47,136 bases of DNA from Ruegeria intermedia (GTDB taxonomy: Bacteria > Pseudomonadota > Alphaproteobacteria > Rhodobacterales > Rhodobacteraceae), in contig NZ_FQVK01000028.1 of NCBI RefSeq assembly GCF_900129345.1, positions 1 to 47,136 on the forward strand. Direction: 5' to 3'. Shown piece after piece: positions 33,982-43,956 of this stretch (position 1 is the first letter of the stretch; the number at the start of each line of letters is the position of its first letter). The notes under the pieces were generated by a model. It made no database searches. It saw only the letters and a list, made by a program, of their open reading frames with translations, and had not been told where the DNA came from. The position numbers were made by a program, and so were the translations under genes.

Positions 33982-35649
33982 TCAGCGCGCGAACTTCTTG
34001 TGCTTCAACCGTTTGGGCTCCAGCGCGTCCGGCCCCAGGCGGCGTTTCTTGTCCTCTTCGTAGTCGGCAAAGTTGCCCTCGAACCATTCCACATGCGCGT
34101 CACCTTCGAAGGCCAGGATATGCGTGCAGATCCGGTCGAGGAAGAAACGGTCGTGCGAGATTACGACCGCGCAGCCGGCGAAATCGACCAGCGCGTCTTC
34201 CAGCGCGCGCAGGGTTTCCACGTCAAGATCGTTGGTCGGTTCGTCCAGAAGCAGGACGTTGCCGCCCTCTTTCAGCAGGCGGGCCATGTGGACGCGGTTG
34301 CGCTCACCCCCTGACAGCAGCGAGACCTTTTTCTGCTGGTCGCCGCCCTTGAAGTTGAAGGACGAGCAATAGGCGCGGGAATTGACCTGCGCGTCGCCCA
34401 GTTGGATGATCTCGGCGCCGCCGGTGATCGCCTCCCACACGGTGTCGTCGTCGTTGAGGTCGTCGCGCGACTGATCGACATAGGACAGTTGCACCGTGTC
34501 GCCGTATTCGATGGTGCCCGCGTCAGGTTTTTCCTGGCCGGTGAGCATCTTGAACAGAGTCGACTTGCCGGCGCCGTTGGGGCCGATGACGCCGACGATG
34601 CCGCCCGGCGGCAGGTTGAACGAGAGGTCCTCGATCAGTTGCTTGTCGCCCATGTGCTTGGACAACCCGTTGACCTCGATCACCTTGCTGCCCAGGCGCG
34701 GGCCGTTGGGGATGACGATCTGGGCGCGCGACAGCTTTTCGCGTTCGGATTGCTGGGCCAGTTCGTTGTAGGCGTTGATGCGGGCCTTGGATTTGGCCTG
34801 ACGCGCCTTTTGACCCTGGCGCATCCATTCCAGTTCGCGCTGCAGGGTCTTCTGTTTGGACTTGTCCTCGCGGGCTTCCTGCTCCAACCGCTTGGCCTTT
34901 TGTTCCAGCCACGAGGAATAGTTGCCCTCGTACGGGATGCCGCGCCCGCGGTCGAGTTCCAGAATCCAGCCGGTGATGTCATCCAGGAAGTAGCGGTCGT
35001 GGGTGACGATCAGGATGGTGCCCTTGTAGTCGATCAGGTGTTGCTGCAGCCAGGCGATTGTCTCGGCGTCCAGGTGGTTGGTCGGTTCGTCCAGCAGCAG
35101 CATGTCAGGCGCTTCCAGCAGCAGTTTGCACAGCGCCACGCGGCGTTTCTCGCCGCCCGAGAGGGTTGTGACATCGGCGTCGTCGGGCGGGCAGCGCAGC
35201 GCCTCCATCGATACGTCGATCTGACTGTCCAGATCCCACAGGTTTTCCGCGTCGATCGCGTCCTGCAGGGCGGTCATTTCCTCCATCAACTCGTCCGAGT
35301 AGTTCTCGGCGATCTCCATCGCGATCTCGTTGAAGCGGTCGACCTTGGCCTTTTTCTCGGCCACGCCCAGCATGACGTTTTCGCGGACGGTCAGGTTCGG
35401 GTCCAGCTGCGGTTCCTGCGGCAGGTAGCCCACCTTGGCGCCGTCGGCAGCCCAGGCCTCGCCGGTGAAGTCCTTGTCGAGGCCGGCCATGATCTTGAGC
35501 AGGGTCGATTTACCGGCGCCGTTGACGCCCACGACACCGATCTTGACGCCGGGAAGAAAGCTCAGGTGGATGTTTTCAAAGCACTTTTTGCCACCGGGAT
35601 AGGTCTTCGAGACACCCTGCATGTGGTAGACATATTGATAGGCGGCCAT
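33982..35649 (-). CDS. ettA: Energy-dependent translational throttle protein EttA (ABC-F)
   Basis: The 555-residue ABC-F protein has two ATPase domains: VNGAGKSTLLK with LSGGEKRRVALCK, and PNGAGKSTLF with LSGGERNRVHMAR. These are separated by a charged linker with many Arg/Lys residues (EQKAKRLEQEAREDKSKQK). AYQYVYHMQGVSKTYPGGK is the EttA start. It binds the ribosomal E site and couples translation start to the ATP/ADP ratio. The length is normal. It is divergent from nadD. Confidence 0.96.
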   Translation of the reverse strand: MAAYQYVYHMQGVSKTYPGGKKCFENIHLSFLPGVKIGVVGVNGAGKSTLLKIMAGLDKDFTGEAWAADGAKVGYLPQEPQLDPNLTVRENVMLGVAEKKAKVDRFNEIAMEIAENYSDELMEEMTALQDAIDAENLWDLDSQIDVSMEALRCPPDDADVTTLSGGEKRRVALCKLLLEAPDMLLLDEPTNHLDAETIAWLQQHLIDYKGTILIVTHDRYFLDDITGWILELDRGRGIPYEGNYSSWLEQKAKRLEQEAREDKSKQKTLQRELEWMRQGQKARQAKSKARINAYNELAQQSEREKLSRAQIVIPNGPRLGSKVIEVNGLSKHMGDKQLIEDLSFNLPPGGIVGVIGPNGAGKSTLFKMLTGQEKPDAGTIEYGDTVQLSYVDQSRDDLNDDDTVWEAITGGAEIIQLGDAQVNSRAYCSSFNFKGGDQQKKVSLLSGGERNRVHMARLLKEGGNVLLLDEPTNDLDVETLRALEDALVDFAGCAVVISHDRFFLDRICTHILAFEGDAHVEWFEGNFADYEEDKKRRLGPDALEPKRLKHKKFAR

Positions 35650-35787
35650 GTCGCGTCCTCTGGATCGGGGAATTCAGGTTGATCCGCTTGATAGCCAAGC
35701 ACGGCAGGCGGGGCAAGCTGATGCGTTCCGCGCATTCGAACGGGCCGCGGATTGACAAGCCCGCCCGGTTCTGAACATCCACGGGGG

Positions 35788-36444
35788 ATGTTTCGCAGCG
35801 CCATCCCTTTCGCGCGGCCCGGGCAGGTCGTCGGCTTGTTCGGCGGATCTTTCGATCCGCCGCATGCAGGGCATGTCCACGTGACATTGGAGGCGATGAA
35901 GGCCTTTGGTCTGGACCGGGTCTGGTGGCTGGTGTCGCCGGGCAACCCAATGAAGGAGCGCGGCCCCGCGCCATTGGCGCGCCGGATGGCGGCGGCGCGC
36001 GCGATCATGCGCCATCCGCGTGTCGCGGTCACGGATATCGAGGCGCGCATCGGCACGCGGGCTACGGCCGATACGCTGGCCGCCATGCGCCGGCTGTATC
36101 CCGGCGTCCGGTTCGTCTGGCTGATGGGGGCCGACAACCTGGCCCAGTTCCACCTCTGGAAGGACTGGCGCTGGATCATGGACAACGTTCCGGTCGGGGT
36201 CGTGGCCCGGCCCGGAGACCGGATCTCGGCGCGGATGTCGCCGGCGGCACGGGTCTATGCGCGGCATCGCATCGACGGGACCGCCCGACACCTGCTGGGC
36301 CGGGCCCAGGCGCCGGCGTGGTGTTTCGTGAACGTGCCGATGGTCGACATCAGTTCGACCCAGATTCGTTCCAACAGCGATTGGGCGCGTGCGGTGTTGC
36401 CGGAACAGCCGCCCGGGGCGCGCGGTTTGACGCCGGGTGGTTGA
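35788..36444 (+). CDS. nadD: Nicotinate-nucleotide adenylyltransferase
   Basis: The 218-residue protein has the nucleotidyltransferase motif [11 protein letters not shown] (19-29), [30 protein letters not shown] and the C-terminal DISSTQIR, all typical of NadD. It makes nicotinic acid adenine dinucleotide, the substrate of NadE. ATG 35788 is chosen; the open frame extends to a TTG at 35752. dacB follows on the same strand 32 bp downstream. Confidence 0.94.
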   Translation: MFRSAIPFARPGQVVGLFGGSFDPPHAGHVHVTLEAMKAFGLDRVWWLVSPGNPMKERGPAPLARRMAAARAIMRHPRVAVTDIEARIGTRATADTLAAMRRLYPGVRFVWLMGADNLAQFHLWKDWRWIMDNVPVGVVARPGDRISARMSPAARVYARHRIDGTARHLLGRAQAPAWCFVNVPMVDISSTQIRSNSDWARAVLPEQPPGARGLTPGG

Positions 36445-36476
36445 AAGCCCGCATTCTCTGAGGTCTTATCTGATCC

Positions 36477-37955
36477 ATGATGGACCGAATTTCGCGCCGT
36501 ATCTTTCTGGGAGGGCTGGGGGCAGGGCTGGTTCCCGCGCTTGGCCTGGCAGGACCGCCCTCGGTCTCGTTGCGTCCCGTGGCCCGGGGAAACGACCTGT
36601 CGGGCGTGGAGCGGGTCGTTCAGGCGGCGGGGCTGAAAGGAGACGTCGTCTTTGCGGTGGCGGATGTGAAAACCGGCGCGCTGCTCGAGGCCCGGGGAGG
36701 GGATGAAGGCTTGCCGCCGGCCAGTGTCGCCAAGGCGTTGACGGCGCTTTACGCGCTGGACGTGTTGGGGCCTGGCCATCGGTTCAAGACGGCGCTGATT
36801 GCGGATGGACCCATCGAGAACGGTATCCTGAAGGGCGATCTGATTCTGGCGGGCGACGGTGATCCGCTGTTGGATACCGACGCCCTGGCAGGTATGGCCG
36901 CCAATCTGCGCATGGCCGGGGTGACCGAAGTACGGGGCGCCTTCAAGGTGTATGACGGGGCCTTGCCCTATGTGTTCACCATTGACCCGGGCCAGCCGGA
37001 CCATGTGGGCTACAGCCCGGCGGTCAGCGGGATTTCCCTGAATTTCAACCGCGTGCGTTTCGAGTGGAAGCTGGGGGCCGCGGGGTACGACGTGACGATG
37101 GATGCGCGCAGCGCCAACTACACCCCGTCCGTCGAGATGGCGCGGATGCGGGTCGAGGCGCGCAGCCTGCCGATCTACACCTATCAACGCAGCGCCCGGC
37201 AGGATCGGTGGACGGTGGCCAAGGGCGCGTTGGGCAAGGGCGGCGCGCGGTGGTTGCCGGTGCGCAAGCCGGCGCTCTATGCCGGCGACGTGTTTCGGAC
37301 GCTGGCCCGGGTGAACGGGATCGTTCTGGGCCGGGTGCAGGTCACGCGGCAGGCCCCACGGGGGCAGGTGCTGGTTGCGCATCACAGCGACGCGTTGGAC
37401 AGCATCCTGAAGGGCATGCTCAAGTATTCCACGAACCTGACGGCCGAGATGGTGGGGATGGCCGCGACCAAGGCGCGCGGGGTGTACCCGGGTTCATTGG
37501 CCGCATCCGCCGCCGAAATGAACCGCTGGGCGGCCGGGAAATACGGGGCCGGCCGCATTGCGATGGTGGATCATTCGGGCCTTGGCGATGCCTCGCGCAT
37601 GGCGCCGTCGGATCTGGTCAAGGCGCTGGTCGCCTCCCGGCAGGATGGGCTGCTGCGGCCGTTGCTCAAGCCGTTCACGTTGACGGACGCCAAGGGGAGG
37701 CGGGTGGTCGGACCCCCGGTCAAGGTCGATGCCAAGACCGGGACGTTGAACTTCGTGTCCGGCCTTGGCGGGTTTCTGACCACCGCTGGCGGGACCGAGC
37801 TGGCTTTTGCGATCTTCACCGCCGACATGGCGCACCGGGCGACCATCCCGCGAGAGGCCCGCGAACGCCCCGACGGCGCCCGCAGCTGGAACCGTCGGTC
37901 ACGCAGGCTGCAACAGGCGTTGATCGAACGCTGGGGCGCGCTGTACGGAAGCTGA
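36477..37955 (+). CDS. dacB: D-alanyl-D-alanine carboxypeptidase/endopeptidase, S13 (PBP4)
   Basis: The 492-residue S13 peptidase has an export signal with a twin-arginine-like start (ISRRIFLGGLGAGLVPALGL). The catalytic SVAK is at S83-K86, STN at S318-N320 in KYSTNLTAEMVG, and KTG at K420-G422 in DAKTGTLNFV. It trims or opens peptide crosslinks in the periplasm. The N-terminal signal looks Tat-compatible, which would be unusual for PBP4, but Sec export cannot be excluded. It converges with the TerB-like gene, 11 bp apart. Confidence 0.92.
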   Translation: MMDRISRRIFLGGLGAGLVPALGLAGPPSVSLRPVARGNDLSGVERVVQAAGLKGDVVFAVADVKTGALLEARGGDEGLPPASVAKALTALYALDVLGPGHRFKTALIADGPIENGILKGDLILAGDGDPLLDTDALAGMAANLRMAGVTEVRGAFKVYDGALPYVFTIDPGQPDHVGYSPAVSGISLNFNRVRFEWKLGAAGYDVTMDARSANYTPSVEMARMRVEARSLPIYTYQRSARQDRWTVAKGALGKGGARWLPVRKPALYAGDVFRTLARVNGIVLGRVQVTRQAPRGQVLVAHHSDALDSILKGMLKYSTNLTAEMVGMAATKARGVYPGSLAASAAEMNRWAAGKYGAGRIAMVDHSGLGDASRMAPSDLVKALVASRQDGLLRPLLKPFTLTDAKGRRVVGPPVKVDAKTGTLNFVSGLGGFLTTAGGTELAFAIFTADMAHRATIPREARERPDGARSWNRRSRRLQQALIERWGALYGS

Positions 37956-37966
37956 CCCGAACCGCG

Positions 37967-38389
37967 TCAGACCGTGTGCCGGGCCCGTGCGCCGCGTTCA
38001 ATCGCGGCGGCATGCAGGCGGTCGATGCTCAGCTCATAGCGGATTTCTTCCAGCAGGCGCAGCTCGGTCTCGGCCAGCGCGCCATCTGCGGCGGCCACGT
38101 CGCAGGCCAGCGCATAGGCCGTTTCATGCAGCCGCTCCGGCAGGTTGTCGCGGATCAGACCGAACAGCGCATCCAGGCCGTCTTCCTGCTCGAAAAGGTC
38201 GAACACGATCTGCGAGACGCGCCGCATGCGGTCGATGTCGTATTCGGCGAATACCGGCAGCATGTTCACCGCGGCCTCGATCTTGACCAGTTCGGCCGTA
38301 CGGATGTTCTCGTCAGATGCGGAGACGGCCACCATGATTGCCACGAGGCAGTCCTGGGGCGACATGGGGTGGGCAACGGCTTGGGTCAT
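37967..38389 (-). CDS. TerB-like tellurite-resistance family protein
   Basis: The 140-residue all-helical protein has two acidic segments, SASDENIRTAELVKIEAAV and AAADGALAETELRLLEEI, that match the TerB metal-binding repeats (D-G...E). No signal peptide or transmembrane helix is seen. ATG 38389 (MTQAVAHPMSPQD) is preferred over the longer frame, which is out of character upstream. TerB proteins bind calcium and are linked to envelope stress in enterics; the role here is unknown because no other ter genes are present. Confidence 0.72.
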   Translation of the reverse strand: MTQAVAHPMSPQDCLVAIMVAVSASDENIRTAELVKIEAAVNMLPVFAEYDIDRMRRVSQIVFDLFEQEDGLDALFGLIRDNLPERLHETAYALACDVAAADGALAETELRLLEEIRYELSIDRLHAAAIERGARARHTV

Positions 38390-38645
38390 GGGTGCGTCCT
38401 GAATTGGGCTGTCTGCCGCGGCACGATAGGAGCGCGCGCAGCAGGGTTCAACCGCTTCTTGCGCGCGTCCTGACGGCCCCGGTGTGCGGCAAGACCTTGC
38501 GGGCGCGCACCCGCCGCGAAAATCGGCGGTTTTGTCGGGCAAGTACGGCGTGCTTTATTGACTCATGCTGCACCGGCACAATAGGAGGGGTGGCCCGGTT
38601 GCATGGGGTGGCCGGCGCTGTTTGTCCCGATGGAGACCTGATCAA

Positions 38646-40220
38646 ATGTCTGAACTGCGTGAAGCCGCGATGTCGTCCAAGGCCTGGCCTTTCGAAGAGG
38701 CGCGACGGGTGCTCAAACGCTATCAGAAAGCGCCGCCGGAAAAGGGATACGTGCTGTTCCAAACCGGCTATGGCCCCTCGGGCCTGCCGCATATCGGAAC
38801 CTTCGGCGAGGTCGCGCGGACCTCGATGGTGCGTCACGCCTTTGAACAGCTGAGCGACATCCCCACCAAGCTGATCTGCTTTTCCGACGACATGGACGGG
38901 TTCCGCAAGGTGCCGGGCAACGTGCCGATGCAGGAAGAGCTGAAGCAGGACCTGAACCTGCCGCTGACCAAGGTGCGCGACCCGTTCGGCACGCATGAGG
39001 GTTTTGCCCAGCACAACAACGCGCGGCTGTGCGAGTTCCTCGACAGTTTCGGGTTCGACTACGAGTTCGCCTCGGCCACCGAGTATTACACCAGCGGGCG
39101 CTTTGACGAGATGCTGCTGGTGGCGCTGGAGCGGTTCGACAAGATCATGGAGATCATGCTGCCGACGCTCGGCCCCGAGCGGCGCGAGACCTATTCGCCC
39201 TTCCTGCCGATCTCGCCCAAGACGGGCCATGTGCTGCAGGTGCCGACGCTGGAGCGCAATGTCGAAAAGGGCACCATCGTCTACGAGGAACCCGATGGCG
39301 AGCGGGTCGAGATCCCGGTCACCGGCGGCCACGTCAAGATGCAGTGGAAGCCCGACTGGGCGCTGCGCTGGGCCGCGCTGGGCGTGGACTACGAGATGTC
39401 GGGCAAGGACCTGATCGACTCGGTCACGCAATCCTCCAAGATTTGCCGGGCGCTGGGCAAGCAGCCGCCCGAGTCGCTGAGCTATGAGCTGTTCAACGAC
39501 GAGCACGGCCAGAAGATCTCGAAATCGAAGGGCAACGGGTTGTCGATGGAGGAGTGGCTGACCTATGCCGCGCCCGAGAGCCTGTCGTACTTCATGTACC
39601 AGAAGCCCAAGACGGCAAAGCGGCTGTATTTCGACGTGATCCCCAAGGCGGTGGACGAGTATCACCAGCAGCTGCGGGCCTATCCGGGGCAGGAGCTGAA
39701 GGCGCAGCTGAACAACCCCGTCTGGCATATCCACGGCGGCGAGGTGCCCGAGTCGACCCTGATCGTGCCCTTTGCGATGCTGCTGAACCTGGCATCGGTG
39801 TCCGGGGCCGAGGACAAGGAGACCCTGTGGGGCTTCATCCGCCGCTATGCGCCCGAGGCCACGCCCGAGACCCATCCCGACCTGGATCAGGCGGCCGGGT
39901 TCGCCGTGCGGTACTACAACGATTTCGTCAAACCCACCCGCCAACACCGCGCCCCGACCGAGCAGGAGCGCGAGGCGCTGGAGGCGTTGAAGGCGGCTTT
40001 GGCGGCCTATGACGGCCCGATCGAGGACGAGGCGCTGCAATCGGTGGTTTATGCCATCGGCCGTGAGCGGTTTGATCCGATGCGCGCCTGGTTCACGGCG
40101 CTGTACGAGGTGCTGCTGGGCGCCAGCCAGGGGCCACGCTTCGGCGGGTTCATCGCGCTTTACGGCGTGCCGGAAACCATCGCCCTGATCGACAAGGCGC
40201 TGGCCGGCGAACTGGCCTGA
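38646..40220 (+). CDS. lysK: Class I lysyl-tRNA synthetase
   Basis: The 524-residue protein is an archaeal-type class I LysRS, not the class II enzyme of E. coli. [19 protein letters not shown] contains the HIGH motif, and [16 protein letters not shown] the KMSKS loop. The C-terminal alpha-helix cage (from about 380) follows. Class I LysRS is the usual form in Rhodobacterales and other alphaproteobacteria. ATG 38646 follows GGAG; the frame extends upstream without conservation. Confidence 0.95.
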   Translation: MSELREAAMSSKAWPFEEARRVLKRYQKAPPEKGYVLFQTGYGPSGLPHIGTFGEVARTSMVRHAFEQLSDIPTKLICFSDDMDGFRKVPGNVPMQEELKQDLNLPLTKVRDPFGTHEGFAQHNNARLCEFLDSFGFDYEFASATEYYTSGRFDEMLLVALERFDKIMEIMLPTLGPERRETYSPFLPISPKTGHVLQVPTLERNVEKGTIVYEEPDGERVEIPVTGGHVKMQWKPDWALRWAALGVDYEMSGKDLIDSVTQSSKICRALGKQPPESLSYELFNDEHGQKISKSKGNGLSMEEWLTYAAPESLSYFMYQKPKTAKRLYFDVIPKAVDEYHQQLRAYPGQELKAQLNNPVWHIHGGEVPESTLIVPFAMLLNLASVSGAEDKETLWGFIRRYAPEATPETHPDLDQAAGFAVRYYNDFVKPTRQHRAPTEQEREALEALKAALAAYDGPIEDEALQSVVYAIGRERFDPMRAWFTALYEVLLGASQGPRFGGFIALYGVPETIALIDKALAGELA

Positions 40221-40269
40221 TTTGACCCGAACGCGCCTGGGGCTACGCTCTGACACAGGAGGTGGCCCC

Positions 40270-40671
40270 ATGCGTCGTTTGTTTCTTGTCGTTTCTCTGA
40301 GCGCCGGTCTGGCAACCGGTGCCCTGGCCCAGAACGCCGAGATCGAGGCGAATATCCGCGCCCAGATGCAGGCGTTTCAGGCGGATGATTTCGTCACCGC
40401 CTTCACCTACGCCAGCCCCGGAATCCAGACCCTGTTTCGTACGCCCGAAAACTTCGGTGCCATGGTGCGCAACGGCTATCCGATGGTTTGGCGACCAGCC
40501 GAAGTCAGGTTTCTCGACCTGCGTCAGATCGACGGCCAGTGGTGGCAAAAGGTGATGGTGGTTGATGGCGACGGCCGGGCGCATATCCTGGACTATCAAA
40601 TGGAGCAGCGGGAGAGCGGTTGGAAAATCAATGGCGTTCTCCGTCTGGGCAACGCCGACCCCGCGGCCTGA
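40270..40671 (+). CDS. DUF4864-like exported protein
   Basis: The 133-residue protein has a signal peptide (MRRLFLVVSLSAGLATGALA, cut before QN) and a compact domain with VTAFTYASPGIQTLFRTPENF and MVVDGDGRAHILDYQMEQ. It resembles the DUF4864/SnoaL-like exported proteins common in Rhodobacteraceae; function is unknown. ATG 40270 follows AGGAGGTGGCC. It lies 49 bp after lysK. Confidence 0.75.
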   Translation: MRRLFLVVSLSAGLATGALAQNAEIEANIRAQMQAFQADDFVTAFTYASPGIQTLFRTPENFGAMVRNGYPMVWRPAEVRFLDLRQIDGQWWQKVMVVDGDGRAHILDYQMEQRESGWKINGVLRLGNADPAA

Positions 40672-40810
40672 CGCAACACCCACCGTCACGGTGCCGTGAG
40701 CGGCGGTTAAATCCTTTCCGATATCTCAGGCCAGCGTGTCCGGAAACATCCGGGCCGGGGAATTGGCCTGTGCCGCGTTGGGGCGTGGCGCGATTGGGAA
40801 AGGGTATTCA

Positions 40811-43096
40811 ATGAACAAGGCAATCACCGACGGCATCGTGTTCATGCCGCCGCAATTCGCGAATGGTCTGGATGTATGGTCAAGCGGCGACGGGACGCCC
40901 GGGACGCCCACCTATGACGGATCGGGGTCGGGGGCGTTCGTGCCGGCGGATGCGGATTTCGGCGGGTGTCTGGAAATCCTGAAGGTCAATACGATCCAGC
41001 AGCTGCGCTATATGGGACAGACACCGCTGTTGCCGGGGTGCTATCTGCAGATCAAGGCGCGGGTCAAGGCGGTCAGCGGTCCGCTGCCGCAGGTGCGTAT
41101 TGCCGGTTGGGCCGGCGGTGCCGGCGACACGCATGTTTCGGGACTGGTCGAACAGGGGCCCGCCACGCAGCTGACGGCCTATGGCCTGGTTCACGAGATC
41201 ACGGCCATCGTCGGCACCGGCCAGCGTCCCGGCGTGGACATGCCGTGGGGCATGTCGGCGCTCTATGGGCATTTCGGGCTGGATATCGAAGGCGCCAACG
41301 GGGCCGTGGTGCGCGTCGATGACATCGAGATCACCGACGTGACCGACGTGTTTCTGCGCGACATGATCAGCCTGGTGGACGTGCGCGATTTCGGTGCCGT
41401 GGGCGACGGGGTCACCGATGATTCCGCCGCCTTCGAGGCCGCCGATCAAGCCGCCAACGGCCGCCGGGTCTATGTGCCCGAGGGCGTCTATTACCTTGGG
41501 CAGGACGTGGGCCTGGATTCGGAGGTCGATTTCGAGGGCACGGTCATCATGCCCGATGACCGGATGCTGCTGCTGACCAAGAATTTCGACCTGCCGACCT
41601 ATATCACGGCGTTTGGCGACGAGGCGCTCGCCTTCAAGAAGGCGTTTCAGGCACTGTTGAACAACGTCGATCACGAGTCGCTGGATCTGTGCGGCCGCAA
41701 GATTTCGGTCTCGGCCCCCATCGACATGCAGGCCGCCGTGCCGAACCGCACCAGCTATTCCACCCGCCGCGTGATCCGAAACGGGCAGTTCGACGTCAAG
41801 GACAGCACCGCGTGGGATACCCAGACGTTCACCTCGACCGCGTCCTATGATCCGGCGGACCCCTACAGGCTGACCAACGTGGCAAACGTGGCCAACATTC
41901 CTGTCGGCGCCCTGGTTCAAGGCAGCGGCGTCGGACGCGAAATCTACGTGCGGTCCAAAAACGAAGGCGCGGGCGAGATCACGTTGAACGCTCCGATCCA
42001 TGATGCCGCCGGAACACAGACCTACACTTTCGTGGATTTCAAGTATCTGCTGGACTTCAGCGGCTTCAGCGCGTTGCAGAAATTCGGCATGGAAGACATC
42101 GAATTCCAGTGCAACGGGCGGTCCAGCGGCATTCGCCTGGCTCCGGGCGGCAACACCTTCGTGCTGAAGAACTGTTTCGTCAGCCGGCCCAAGGATCGCG
42201 GCATCACTTCGATTGGGACGGGTTGCCAGGGGATGCTGATCGACGGGTGTCAGTTTCTGTCCAGCGAGGAGGCCCTGGATGTGCCCGATCGCAGCTCGAT
42301 CGCGCTGAATGCCAACGCCAATGACGTCAAGCTGCGTCACAACCGGGCGGTGCGGTTCCATCACTTTGCGGTGCTGGGCGGTGACAACAACCTTGTTCTG
42401 GGCAACCACTTCTTCCAGGGCGACAGCGTTCCCAACGGGGTGCGCAACGCCGGGTTGGTCATGATCGGCACGTACAACAGCTCGGCCATTGCCGAGAATT
42501 ACATTGACAACTGCTTTGTCGAATGGACCAACGAACGCGACGCCGCGCCGGACTATGCCTCGGGCTTTTCCTTCAGCGCCATGAGCATCACCGACAACAT
42601 CTTCTACAGCAGCGATGTCGCGGCCTGGTTCAGCTATATCGTGATCCGACCCTATGGAAGCGGCCACTTCCTGAACGGGCTGACGGTTACGGGCAACAAA
42701 TTCCGTACCGCCAATGGGACGATCGATCGGGTGGATCGCGTCGACACCAGCTTTGCCGGGCTGGACCCGGACCGCTTTGTCAACGTCACCTTCGCCAACA
42801 ATACCTATCACAACGTGACCATCAAAACCGCCAACCCGCTGCGGGTGAACCACGAACAGAACTCGGCCGCGCAAGCCTGGTTGGTCGATTCCGGTGGCGC
42901 CTTGCCCTTTGGCGGGCAGGCCCGCGGTTGCGACAGTGTCGTGGCCGTTTCTGCGCTCAAGTCTTCACTGGGTGCGGTTCGCTATGCGGCCCCCTACGTG
43001 CAGCTGCAACAGGGAGGCGCGGAGGATCAGGTGCAGTTGCGGTGGCCCGAAAGCCTGAGCGGTCAGGTTACCGTGGTCATGCGCGTCGAGAGGTGA
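40811..43096 (+). CDS. Right-handed beta-helix (Pectate_lyase_3/GH28-like) protein, possible GTA head-spike homologue
   Basis: The 761-residue protein has no signal peptide. Residues 1-185 form a beta-rich N-terminal domain (MNKAITDGIVFMPPQFANGL). VRDFGAVGDGVTDDSAAFEA at 191-210 is the classic Pectate_lyase_3 start, and from about 420 there are repeated short beta-coil turns (for example LVLGNHFFQGD, IAENYIDNC, LTVTGNKFRT). Lack of a signal fits a phage or GTA spike released by lysis better than a secreted polysaccharide lyase. From memory, RcGTA head-spike genes (ghsA/ghsB) lie outside the main GTA cluster and may include a related beta-helix protein; this link is inference. ATG 40811 follows GGGAAAGG. 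Confidence 0.72.
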   Translation: MNKAITDGIVFMPPQFANGLDVWSSGDGTPGTPTYDGSGSGAFVPADADFGGCLEILKVNTIQQLRYMGQTPLLPGCYLQIKARVKAVSGPLPQVRIAGWAGGAGDTHVSGLVEQGPATQLTAYGLVHEITAIVGTGQRPGVDMPWGMSALYGHFGLDIEGANGAVVRVDDIEITDVTDVFLRDMISLVDVRDFGAVGDGVTDDSAAFEAADQAANGRRVYVPEGVYYLGQDVGLDSEVDFEGTVIMPDDRMLLLTKNFDLPTYITAFGDEALAFKKAFQALLNNVDHESLDLCGRKISVSAPIDMQAAVPNRTSYSTRRVIRNGQFDVKDSTAWDTQTFTSTASYDPADPYRLTNVANVANIPVGALVQGSGVGREIYVRSKNEGAGEITLNAPIHDAAGTQTYTFVDFKYLLDFSGFSALQKFGMEDIEFQCNGRSSGIRLAPGGNTFVLKNCFVSRPKDRGITSIGTGCQGMLIDGCQFLSSEEALDVPDRSSIALNANANDVKLRHNRAVRFHHFAVLGGDNNLVLGNHFFQGDSVPNGVRNAGLVMIGTYNSSAIAENYIDNCFVEWTNERDAAPDYASGFSFSAMSITDNIFYSSDVAAWFSYIVIRPYGSGHFLNGLTVTGNKFRTANGTIDRVDRVDTSFAGLDPDRFVNVTFANNTYHNVTIKTANPLRVNHEQNSAAQAWLVDSGGALPFGGQARGCDSVVAVSALKSSLGAVRYAAPYVQLQQGGAEDQVQLRWPESLSGQVTVVMRVER

Positions 43097-43104
43097 TCGC
43101 CCGT

Positions 43105-43141
43105 TGACCGCAGGTCCGGCGCAGCCGGCCGCCTGCGGTCA
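43105..43141. terminator. Nested hairpin between beta-helix and OMP-like genes
   Basis: TGACCGCAGG and CCTGCGGTCA form a ten-base stem with a second hairpin (CCGGC-GCA-GCCGG) inside the loop. It spans the space between the converging genes and includes the stop codon of the OMP-like gene. It is a likely bidirectional terminator without a T tract. Confidence 0.55.
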
Positions 43142-43804
43142 GAAATCGCGCCACAGGGATAGCCTGAGCCCGACCGACTCTTTGAACGAGTTCTTCTCGA
43201 GCCCCACGAGCCAGGTGTTTGGGCCGTCTTTCGGGCGATACATGATGGATGGCCGGGCGCTCCAATAGAACGGGCGCCCGGGCACATAAGAGGTTTCGAT
43301 CTGCAACAGCGGGTCGATGCGCCGCGGCGAGGACAGGCCTGCGGTAAAGTCCAGCTTTCGGATCACCGCCTCGTGGGTTCGATACTCAAGAGACGCGTCC
43401 ACAGCCATCCACCCTCCGCCGGACCGGGTCTGGAACCCTTTTCCCCACGACAATGTCGCCTTGTACATCGCCCAGGCCTGACGCTGCCGATGATGGGCGC
43501 CGATGCCGAATTCGGCGGCAAATCGCCCCGCGTCTTCAAGATCCGCCACGGGAACCCGCGCGAATATCAGCGCATGGCCGTAGAGATCGCGGTGTTCCTC
43601 GGCGTCCAGCCCCAAGGTCAGGTTCGGCCGCATCCCCCATTCGGCATACAGCGACGTCTTGTAGGCGATCGCCCCGTCCTCTTCGCGGAACCCGGTCACG
43701 GACAGGGCGGTGAACGCCTTGTTCTGTTCGCGCAGCCAGGCACCCGCCAGCACCGGGCCGGGCGCAAGAAGACAAGAGAGCAGAAGCGCGATCAAACGGG
43801 TCAT
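43139..43804 (-). CDS. Predicted outer-membrane beta-barrel protein
   Basis: The 221-residue protein has a signal peptide (LIALLLSCLLAPGPVLA, cut before GAW) and about ten alternating amphipathic stretches such as KTSLYAEWGMRPNLTLGLDA and RPFYWSARPSIMYRP, ending in aromatic F (LSLWRDF), as expected for BamA-recognised barrels. I do not recognise the family. It converges on the beta-helix gene and has an A/T-rich start region. ATG 43804 is the first Met of the signal peptide. Confidence 0.6.
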   Translation of the reverse strand: MTRLIALLLSCLLAPGPVLAGAWLREQNKAFTALSVTGFREEDGAIAYKTSLYAEWGMRPNLTLGLDAEEHRDLYGHALIFARVPVADLEDAGRFAAEFGIGAHHRQRQAWAMYKATLSWGKGFQTRSGGGWMAVDASLEYRTHEAVIRKLDFTAGLSSPRRIDPLLQIETSYVPGRPFYWSARPSIMYRPKDGPNTWLVGLEKNSFKESVGLRLSLWRDF

Positions 43805-43956
43805 GATGGCAAATTCGTCAATCTTGGTTAACAGAGTATTAGTTTTGCTTTCGTTTCTCTGAATGCCGCCTGAACCTGGGCGTTCGCGCCGATGCAGGAA
43901 AACCGAGACCTTTCGAAAAGCTGTGATAATCTTGATCTCAAAACAGGAGGAGCAAG

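Noticed and set aside
40679..40702. Short CACGG-TG-CCGTG hairpin after the DUF4864-like gene
   Set aside because: The stem is only five bases with no T tract; too weak to list as a terminator.
40880..42874. 664-residue open frame opposite the beta-helix gene
   Set aside because: It is a shadow; the plus-strand protein has a ribosome site and a recognised domain.
43902..43930. GATAAT -10-like sequence before the ABM gene at 43957
   Set aside because: No acceptable -35 at 16-18 bases upstream, so I did not call a promoter.
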